Positions 39,480-49,100 of a DNA stretch of 64,000 nt are shown here, one piece after another. Made by a program: the position numbers and the translations under genes. Positions within the stretch are counted from its first letter, which is position 1. Each line of letters begins with the position of its first letter. Under the pieces are notes generated by a model. That model had not been told where the DNA came from. It saw only the letters and a list, made by a program, of their open reading frames with translations, and ran no database searches. Source of the stretch: Drosophila miranda (Eukaryota; Arthropoda; Insecta; Diptera; Drosophilidae); the NCBI RefSeq assembly GCF_003369915.1, contig NC_046675.1:1364001-1428000 (forward strand), read 5' to 3'.

Positions 39480-40095
39480 ATGTATATACATATAGATAAA
39501 TAAAGAATCATTGAATAATGAATTATGTATAAAAATGTTGTGTCACGTGTTGTGATTATGGTTGAACTCCACCCCATCATGTATGAACCCTATCCAAATA
39601 TCCCTTACTAAATGTTGATATAACAAACGTATAAAGAAAGAAACATACGAAATAGAAAGCAGAAAGGACAGACGAACGAATCTAACACGATAACGAAAAT
39701 GGTCGTGGGAGCATGTCGAAATTACGTGTATCACAACAAAAAGAGGCACGAGAACATCGAAATCGACAACTATAATTGTGACGGAGACAAGTTTTCCGGT
39801 ACGTAATCGACTTTCACAAAAAACATGGCAGACAACGCCAACAAGTACATCCAACTTTTACGTCCACTACCTTTATTCGTCTCGCATTCCTGTACGGAAC
39901 AAATATTTAATATTCCGCTCCGGACACCATTGTCATGGGCTCAAATTCAAACATAGCCAGATTGTATCCACGGATTCAGATTGGAACCTGTTCCTGAAGT
40001 GCATTTACACAGAAATAGATCACAATAATGCGGCCATTTCTAATGTATTGCCTGTTTGTTGGACAAATGTGTTTCTAAACGATTTCATACCATAC
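39480..40095. other. Insert of unknown origin between DUF1091 genes
   Basis: About 600 bp that matches no part of the neighbouring DUF1091 genes. It contains overlapping open frames: plus-strand ATG at 39700 (35 codons, MVVGACRNYVYHNKK...), plus frame 39778-40125 and a 103-codon minus frame 39543-39854. No domain is recognisable. It may be a remnant of an inserted element or of a lost gene. I do not call a CDS. Confidence 0.4.
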
Positions 40096-40099
40096 AAAA

Positions 40100-40141
40100 C
40101 CATTCAGTATTTTAATCTATTTTAAAGTGTTCGATTGAATT
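40100..40141 (+). promoter_or_regulatory. Shared upstream block, DUF1091 gene at 40.2 kb
   Basis: Fourth copy (CCATTCAGTATTTTAATC, TATTTTAAAGTG), 135 bp before the ATG. The downstream half (TACAATTGATAAT) is weaker here (TTCGATTGAAT). Confidence 0.5.
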
Positions 40142-40234
40142 TTCCTTGCACATTTACATACTAAGTGATTTATTAAGAGTTAATACAAATTTCCATGGTG
40201 CAAACAGTGTTCTTTGGATCGTCGAAAATACAGG

Positions 40235-40965
40235 ATGGCCCATAAGATAAGCTCCCTGATTCTGATCGTTGTGATCTTACATTTTTTTATAGAAGTAAGG
40301 ATTGCACGGCATGTGACACAATGCAATTCAAATATTTTTCTGTAATCAACTTCCAGATCCATTCCCGGTTTGAGTTTACAAATGTCAACTGCACTGCGTT
40401 GGATGCGAAGTTCGGGAAGTTCGACTACTGCTTTCTGAAATCTGTAAACCGGACTTATAAATACTTTTCGGGAAAATTTAAGGTTTACCAACTTCCCATT
40501 AGAGCCATGGAAGTGTGTAGATATGACAAGATAACCATCAAAATGCTCTTTTAATTCTCATTCACATCATTATTACAGGTTAACATGGTATTATCAAAGC
40601 GATTAAATGGATACAAGCCCTTTCTTTACAATATGACCTTCAATGCATGCAAATTCATTGCCAATCCCAAATCCAGTCCTGTTGTGAAATTTTTCTATGA
40701 ATCATTTATGAGTTACTCCAGTGTGAACCACTCGTGTCCCTACAATGTAACTGAACAAAGGTTACTTTAGCGCCAAATAATTAGGGATAACTCCCTTATT
40801 TTTTTGCAGCATGACCTCGTTTTGGAGAAGCTTCCTGTGGATTTTATCAATCACCGATTTACGCAAATTCTGCCCTTTCCTGAGGGCCAATATCTATTGG
40901 AAGTACGTTGGCTTCGTTCCGGATCTCTTCTTGCTGTGATCAAGTTATATGGTCTGCTTTCTTGA
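40235..40965 (+). CDS. DUF1091-family secreted protein
   Basis: Four exons: 40235-40294, 40357-40512, 40579-40746, 40810-40965, all phase 0; 179 residues. The signal peptide (MAHKISSLILIVVILHFFIE) is followed by [33 protein letters not shown] (usual Cys retained), [47 protein letters not shown] and KLYGLLS. Sequons NRT, NMT and NHS are kept. It is the last intact plus-strand copy, closest to the 36.7-kb copy in the C-terminal part (EGQY and VRW). No AATAAA is seen within about 40 bases of the stop. Secreted and of unknown ligand. Confidence 0.92.
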
Positions 40966-41225
40966 ATGTAAGATGTACATATTTCAGTACAAAAAATTGG
41001 TGAAAGGGTATACATATGTGCTAAAATTTTGCTGAGCTTTGATAGACTTTATTTTGTTAAATGTGATTTTTGATTATGTAATATATATCATAAAGCAGTT
41101 GCTTTTCGGAATGTTAAGCTATTTTTAAAAGGGCATTCAATTATTGATGATGGAACATCATATTGGTTTTTTAATAAATGCTGCAAACATTAGTTTAGTC
41201 ATTGTTGTTTCATCGACGATTCGAG

Positions 41226-41488
41226 ATGGAAGCTAATCTGAATTTTGTGGTTCGGCACATGGTGATCGTTGGCTTGACACTGGAATTATGAATCATCCTA
41301 CATACATACTGATATGAAATATTTGAGATTATTATTTACGGAAAAAAGTTTTGTTTGAATTTGTGTCAATCTTTTTAGCTAACAGATATTTTGCCTTTTC
41401 GTGTGGGAATGACCTTTTCGAAACCAACTGGTTTGCTTATGATATCCGCCGATCTGTAGTCAAAGTGTATGGTACTCTTTGGGAGTGA
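41226..41488 (+). pseudogene. DUF1091 pseudogene, exons 1 and 4 only
   Basis: A full 20-codon exon 1 (41226-41285, MEANLNFVVRHMVIVGLTLE) survives, but the donor is destroyed (TTATGA in place of GT). Exons 2 and 3 are absent, and exon 4 resumes at about 41380 with a frameshift before the readable tail ETNWFAYDIRRSVVKVYG, ending TLWE and TGA at 41486-41488. The region upstream retains diverged sequence resembling the 5' flank of the active copies. Confidence 0.82.
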
Positions 41489-43344
41489 CTCAATAAACTT
41501 TTCTGAAGGAAAATATGCGGCTTATATATTCTTGAAACACGGATATGGGAAAGTTGTCTACCATTTGAACTGCACACCGGTCAAGGTCTGGTAGTACTCG
41601 AATAAGTATCTACTTTTCAATTAATCTAAGTTAAATAAATAATTTATAATGAGCGTTCAATATAATTTCTGAATTCTGTTCTGACTGGAGCAATGGTACG
41701 TTTTTGTTGCATTTATCGTGACTTGAACACACCGGGGGCACAGGTATACGTCGGGGCTCTTTTAGGACTCTCCCTTTTCCATAATACTCTTCACTTAACA
41801 ATTATTTTATAGCCCTGCTTTTAACCCAAAAGAAAGTTAAACACAAAACTGGCCCCAAACAAGGAGAAAAATGTACGGAAAAAACGAGGCATGGGAAAAT
41901 TGTATAAATGAAAACTAAATATTTATTTTGGGTCCGTCAGTGAACGGCTGGGGAAAACAAAGGATATTCGGGGAAAAAAGGTTCCCATGTGCGTTATCTA
42001 TGAGCGTTGAGTGCCTTAATAAGTAAGTCAATAAATCAATTCAATAAAAATTTGTGCTGCCTTTTTCTATCTATATTTGAAGTTTTGGCTTTGTTTTTTG
42101 TGAGCTCCTTCTGTTGTTGGCAATCCCAAGCAAACAAATGTGAGGAAAGCAATCCAACAAAAAAGTTTGGCTCGCAAAATGTTTGGCAACGAGAAAACAA
42201 AGAGTGAAGAGTGGGTGGGTTTCAGAGGTTAAAAGAGGGTCCAGAGGGCTGATGACTAGGGCCAAAAAAGATACATAAACAATGATAACTGCAAAGTTTA
42301 TCAATTTGTAAAATGGCAGCCGCAGACATGAACAATTGGGTAAAAAGAAAAACGAGTAACATTGGTACGATAGTTACCAGTCCCGACTAGAAGATATCTA
42401 CTATTCGATATGTATCCGAGAAACCATTCAAAAATAAGTCAAAAAGGTATGGCAGTACTTCTATGGAGTACGTCATTGATCTTTCTGAAATCATTATAAT
42501 AGGTAGGCGGTAGTTTTCTGCATGCTGAGTGCTACGATCATCCGATTATGACCAGTGTTGGTGGATTTTTTAGTTCCCACCACAAAGAATGTGGATGTCA
42601 CAGGATGTCCCTGGAACTGTGGGATCTTCATCGTCATACCCATATACCCATTTACTCTCCAAGTGCAGGGTATGCCGAACGCAAAGCTGTTTAGCGGTGG
42701 CTGTACCTGCTGAGCTTTTCGAGCCTAAGCTTTCACTATATCTGGTGGATAAGATAATGAAGGCATATTTATGGGTATCGTAGGAAATAAAATTTATTAA
42801 ATTTACTTAATGATAGGAAAACTCTAAAAGAACGGAAGTGCCTGATAATAAATTTAATTTCCAATTTTGTTATAGCCAACAAATTGACCATCTCTCAGCC
42901 ATAGCGCCCATACATAATTCAAATGAATTGTTTAGACAGCGGCCACAAAGAGATAGAGAGGCAGGGATCCAGAAGCCAAAACAACCACACATCGGAAGAG
43001 CAAAGAACAAATCTCAAACAATGAATGAAATGTTTTTTTTACGTGTCAATATTATCTTTTTCTTTGGCGTTTTGTTTATAACAACTGAATCAGCGTCCGT
43101 CCGAGCATAAAAAAGCATTGTTTTAAAAATACTCGACCACTACGCGTGCTCTTCACATGTGTGTTGGGGTAAAAGTATTTGGCTATTTTCGCACTTTCAA
43201 AAATATACATACTGCACAGATAGAAGACTTTGTGACATGCCGACATGACGAAACGAGTGTTCAAAGTGTCAGCGCTGATATGCCAACAACTTGACTCAAC
43301 CTGACTGGCGAATTATTCAAGCAAATCTCTTCGGGTAGGAGTAG

Positions 43345-43379
43345 GATGAGGCGGGGGCGGAGGCGGAGGCGGAGGAGGC
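43345..43379. repeat. GGCGGA hexamer array
   Basis: Four to five 6-bp GGCGGA units, the most GC-rich simple repeat in the window. Confidence 0.85.
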
Positions 43380-44178
43380 ACACCCCAACACACGCGACAC
43401 AGAAATACATGCAATTAGATTGAATGTGTTTAGTCTAGAGGCACTACTACGAGTATATGGCACTATCAATTCCGAGTGTCTCTCGATTAATCTCCTGCAG
43501 ATGTCTGGCTAGCAAGTCAGATCCGATTTGATCCCTTTCTGCCTCTTAATTGCACTTAAAATACCCGTACTCGTACGATGCCAGCGATATTTTCACCCAT
43601 AAAACTTAGCACATATCGAGAGGTGCATATGTACATATATGTATGTATGTATGTATATTGTATATAGCCATCGCTGACTGAATAATCAGAGCAGAGCGGC
43701 AGGACAGGGGTCTGGACTGGGCCGAGCTGTCAGCGCATTTGCCAAAAAGTCGCCACTAGAATGCAAATCACTCCCACTGCCCCACATCATCGTCTGGTTA
43801 GCACCGGAAAGTGCTTCTTTCTAGTCGTGTGACTGGCCTTTGTCTCTCTCTCTCTCTGTCTCTCTGTCTGGTCCCTGTGTGGGCGTCGAAGTAAAAAATG
43901 TATTCCACTCTCTGCCAAATCGGTTGCTCCGAGTGCTATGACTGCTATGAGTACTCGAATCGATGCGCATTTCGCCAGCTGCGACTGCACTCTGGCATTG
44001 GTCGAGATTGATTCCACGACGGGCGACATCCTTCCCAGAACTGAGTGTGCCCGCCACTACCCCACTATATTGCGTTTCGGTCCGCCAGTCGGCATACATA
44101 TCAATTGACCATCACGACAAAAAACATTGACAAAACAAACACACAGACCGCACGGGCATGGCATCGGTATGAATCGGT

Positions 44179-44361
44179 ATGGGTACACACAGATTGTTAT
44201 TAAAATATTGCCACGCTCCGCATAAAAGATGCATGAAATTGGTTCCCCTACTGGATGGGGAGGGCATGGAGGACTCGGAATACACTAATTACTTTTTATT
44301 CAATGTTAATACTGAGGAAGCGAAGCATCCGAAGGGCAAGCGTCGTCAGAAAGTGTCATAA
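44179..44361 (+). CDS. Possible small protein or gene fragment, unrecognised
   Basis: A 60-codon frame with protein-like composition: charged and mixed residues, an acidic middle (DGEGMEDSEYTNYFLFN) and a basic end (KHPKGKRRQKVS). The surrounding frames look random. I do not recognise the family. It may be a retroposed fragment of a gene elsewhere, a small ORF, or chance. No splice partner, promoter or poly(A) signal is obvious. Confidence 0.22.
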   Translation: MGTHRLLLKYCHAPHKRCMKLVPLLDGEGMEDSEYTNYFLFNVNTEEAKHPKGKRRQKVS

Positions 44362-45119
44362 TACTTAATTAAAGGGTATGTTTCGACGACCAGCTGTACA
44401 AAAAAGGGCATCGCTTAAATGCGTGAGTCAAAATATATCACAACTTTATTAAAAGTACGAATCACAAGAAATGTGAGTGAAAATTCAGTGATTACTCCTC
44501 CAGAGATGCAACCATAGACCCAAGAAAGTACTAGTCGAACATTGAAGTATCCCCCACCTGCAGACCACTGCAGATATACCCGATTGATGGTAGAACGCAT
44601 ATATATTTTTGCACGAGGCGCGCACAAAGTCAAGACTATAATTATAGCGACACCCACCTATTGGCGCCCAATTTCTAGCAAACACTAACCCATACACCTA
44701 TGACTATACACCCATACGCACACACACAATCAATATCACGGACAAGCGGACAACGAAATGCGTCTCACGGTCAAGTTGAAAAGCATTGAGAGCGGATGTG
44801 GAAATGGGAATGGGATGGAGATGAGAATGGGAATGGGAATGAGAACGAGATCGAGACCGTGAATGGGGGAGCAAAGGCAGATGTGTTAATGTTTATGAAG
44901 GTCAGTGGAACCGCAGAGGGAGCAACAATTGAAGAAGGGCAACAGCCCCCTCTCCTTTCCACATCACAGTAATTTCTCTCCCTCTCTATCTTTCTTTCAA
45001 CTTTTTAACGAGTGCGTGTGTGACATTAACCCAATAAAAATAGTCGGATATACAGCCAGAGCGTAGACCAGAACCCTACGCAACAATTACGAACGATCAC
45101 GAATGCGCCTGCAAACGAT

Positions 45120-45305
45120 CAGGAATGATCACGAATGATCACGACAGAGACAGAGACAGAGAGAGCGAGAGAGCGAAAGAGCGCGTCAAGGGCGTAGCTT
45201 GAGAGACAGTGAGAGGCTGAGAGAGCGCCCCGATTTCTACCGATCGTCTTCGGGCTTTCGATCTGTGTCTTTGATTTGGTTTCGCGAAAATTTTCGCTCA
45301 GTTTC
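45120..45305 (+). promoter_or_regulatory. CanA1 promoter region
   Basis: A run of GAGACAGAGACAGAGAGAGC and further GAGAGCGA/GAGAG words (45145-45225), which are GAGA-factor-type sites, precede an initiator-like TCAGTT (A at 45300) about 880 bases before the CanA1 start codon. Just before them are repeats of GATCACGAATGATCACGA (45093-45145). No TATA box is seen. The start site is inferred. Confidence 0.4.
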
Positions 45306-46179
45306 GAGGAAAATTGCGGCGCGCCAACTTGGGAAATGCGTTGCGTGGTGCCCTAGTCGCAGTCCCGTTCCGGTCCGAGCAGCAGCACCCACCATACACC
45401 ATACACCATACAACACTAAGGCCAGCAAAGCCCCCAAGGATTAGGCTGCAGCAAAGTGTGACCAAAGTGATCTATGTGTGTCGTCGCTCCTCCATCTTCG
45501 TTGATTCTTTGATTTTACGATTATTTCTATTTCTATTTATATTTCCATTCTTGTATGGCTATTTCGGTGCGCGTTTGTTTTTGTGGCTAATTAGCACAAA
45601 GTGTCGAGCAATTTTCCGTCTCAATTGAGCTCAAGTGCTGCCCTTCTGCCAAGAAAAAAGTGATGAAAACACGAAAAGTTAATACGTAGCTGAATAATTG
45701 CCCGATATTTAAATATTAATTGTTCAACATTTATTTCGTGTGCGCGAAATACAAGATACTACTACTAGTTGTCCGTCTCTATAGATGGGATGCCTGCCAT
45801 TGCCTGGCTAAAAATATAGATATGCATATGAAAGTCCCCATCCATACAATATAACAACAAATTTTATTTATTGCCTAAATATATTTGTGTGTTTTTCGTG
45901 TGCGAGTGTGTCCGTCGTCTGTTTCCATAAAGCGACGCTGGGCCAACGATTTGCCGTATAATATTTTAAAATTCTTGTGCTAGTAACACTTTTAGCTTCA
46001 GCTTCTGCTTACCCCCAACAAAAACTCAACTCGTAAAAATTTATATCAGGCAAAAAAGATTGCAAAAACAGAATCAACAGAACAGCAAAACGGCAAAAGT
46101 AGCAGTGAAAACACATAAAGAATTAATAAAAGACTAAAAAACAAAACGGAAAATAAATAAATTCAAATATTCAACAATC

Positions 46180-49100
46180 ATGTCCGCCTCTGCGCGAAGT
46201 TCGGTGACGAGAAAATCGTCGCTGAGCAAAAGTTCCGCCGCGGAAAAGTCTACAAAGTCCTCGACAAGCTCCTCAAAGACCACCACTACATCGACAGCAG
46301 CAGCCCCACCAAATGGAGGAAGTAAACAGAAAATGCAGTACTCAAAAACCAGGGAACGAATGGTGGATGGTAAATTGTGATACATATATTAATTGATTTT
46401 AATTTCCATTTGTCTGAATTTTATAAATTGGAACTCGGGTGAAAGTCCCCTCGATCATTTCTGATAGATTAATATCTCCCTTGGTGCTACTAAAATACTT
46501 CTACCGTGGGTGTCCTCTCAAAAGAGACTATTTATACGAGCGATAGATTCCCAAGACAAAGATGATGTTCTATCATCACCAATTCAAAGTAATTCCTTTT
46601 TTATTCGAACCTTTCATATCCGTTATAGAGAAACCTTTTCCCCTGAAAATTCTCTCAACTGCTCTTGTAAGGGATAATTATTTATTCCAAAGCCATTTCA
46701 CTGTATATCTGTATACAAACAGACAAGTCTCAATCATGCATTCGACCCCACACGAATCTCTTTTTAATTATGATATCTATACAGACAGAAGATCATGCTT
46801 CAATGGAACTCTGATGCATTGAATGCATTAATTAAAATCAAATTAAGTTTTTTTCTATTTATTTCGAGGCAAAGAGAAACCAATTCTGTACCATTTCACA
46901 AAGTAAAAAATCATACCAGATTTTTCCGTTTGCATGAAATTTGGAGCAGGAAGAAGAAACTCTTTAATAGTTTTTTACTTCTGTAACATGATAGTTTAAA
47001 TGTTTTTTTTTTTTAATCTCATTCTCCACATTTCTCGGCCGTTAATTTAATAGTTTCCAAATGATATGCTTCTGTGCTGAATTCATATCCGGAAAAGGCG
47101 GTTCGTCTTTGTTCTCATTTAATGGGAGAAATAAGAATAATTTTAATCATCCTCGAGCACCCATAAGAAACAACAAACAACTGCAACACATTGGCATTTT
47201 ATTGGCCATTGCGTCAAAATTTCAACATTTTCCCCAAATTATGACAATTAAAAATGGCGCAAGCAATGGTGTGCGTGTGTGTGTGTGTTGTTTGCTTTTG
47301 TGTGTGCCAATCAATTTTTCGACTTTTATATTCACTCATTCAAAATTTTGTAATTAGCGTATGAAATACATGTGCCTGCCGATCTCTCCCGATCTGCCGG
47401 GCTGCCTGCCTGCATCTGGTGGTACTATTTTTTTTTTACCCGATTTCGTTTTTGGCGGGGCCCATAAATCCGGCAAGAGAAAAGCGGCCAAAACCGAAAT
47501 ATTGGCGATAAGTTGCAGCGGCTCGTTAACCCACATCGAGATCAGACAGCTCTGTTCGACCAGACCAGTGCAATGTTTATTACAAAACTATCAAATCAAT
47601 GCATTTGCATATGCATTTGCCTTCTCGCCGCAGATGTCCCGCTGCCGCCCACACACAAGCTCACCATGTCCGAGGTCTACGACGACGAGAAGTCGAGCAA
47701 ACCCAATTTCGATGTACTGCGCAAGCACTTCCTGCTCGAGGGCCGCGTCGAGGAGTCGGTGGCCCTGCGCATCATCGAAGAGGGCGCCAACCTGCTGCGC
47801 GAGGAGAAGAACATGATCGACGTGGAGGCCCCCATCACCGTCTGTGGCGACATTCACGGACAGTTCTTCGATTTGGTCAAACTATTCGAGGTTGGCGGAC
47901 CCCCAGCCACGACCAGATATCTGTTCCTGGGCGACTACGTGGACAGGGGATACTTCAGCATAGAGGTGCGTCGCGTTATGGCTTCCAAATGAGTCTGAAA
48001 TGTAGTGTAGCGCTTCCATATCTTTCAGTGCGTTCTGTATCTGTGGTCCCTGAAGATAACCTACCCCGCCACACTGTCGCTCCTGCGAGGCAACCACGAA
48101 TGCCGCCACCTCACGGAATACTTCACCTTCAAGCAGGAATGTAAGCTGAAATTGAACTCTTATTTATAGTGAATATTGTAGTAGCATTGCATCTTCCATT
48201 ACATCACAAGCATTTTCTACGGATCCGAGGATGTTTTCTTTGGCATTTAATGGGTTTTTAAAAGCTACAACAAGTGCATAAATCTTTCTCTATTTGTGAC
48301 TCTGGCATTATTCTATTTGAAGGCATCATCAAGTATTCGGAAAGTATTTACGAGGCCTGCATGGAAGCGTTCGACTGCCTGCCGCTGGCCGCCCTGCTCA
48401 ACCAGCAGTTTCTGTGCATCCACGGCGGTCTGTCGCCAGAGATTTTCACACTCGACGATATCAAGACGGTAAATGCTCGAAAATTAGAACCTGCTGAAAT
48501 CTTTACAGCATTTATATCGGTCTGTTGTGTGTTTTTGCAGCTAAATCGATTCAGGGAACCACCGGCCTATGGACCCATGTGCGATCTGCTGTGGTCCGAT
48601 CCCCTGGAGGACTTTGGCAACGAGAAGACGACCGAGTTCTTCTCGCACAACTCCGTGAGAGGCTGTTCCTACTTCTTCAGCTATATGGCCTGCTGTGAGT
48701 TCCTGCAGAAGAACAACCTGCTGTCCATAGTGAGAGCACACGAGGCCCAGGATGCGGGGTATGCTCTGGTACCTTATCCTTGCAGCATCTTTCTATATTT
48801 ATTTTGTACACCCTTATCAAATATAGCTATCGAATGTATCGGAAGAATCAGGTAACTGGCTTCCCCTCACTCATCACCATCTTCTCCGCCCCCAACTATT
48901 TGGATGTTTACAACAACAAGGTATGATCTCTCTCTTCCCCTCCTTCTCCTTCTTCTTCTCCAACTTAAATTGTTTATTCGTTTAGTTGGTTGTTAGTTGG
49001 TGTTATTGTTGCTATTTTTAAATAACGAAATCTTTTTTTTGGCTGCATTGCGAGCTGGTGCGAGTTTCATTCGCGCCGCGTTCGTAATATCTTCTCTATT

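Larger units (their letters stand above)
41490..45100. other. Non-coding interval upstream of CanA1
   Basis: No supportable multi-exon gene. It contains a GGCGGA array (43345-43379), an ATGT repeat (43639-43657), a GGGAAT repeat (44801-44850) and one short protein-like frame at 44179-44361, listed separately. The right end leads into the GAGA-rich CanA1 promoter region. Confidence 0.55.

Noticed and set aside
47599..48144. 181-codon alternative frame over CanA1 exons 2-3
   Set aside because: Frame-shifted reading of the calcineurin exons; it runs through the intron and lacks phosphatase motifs.
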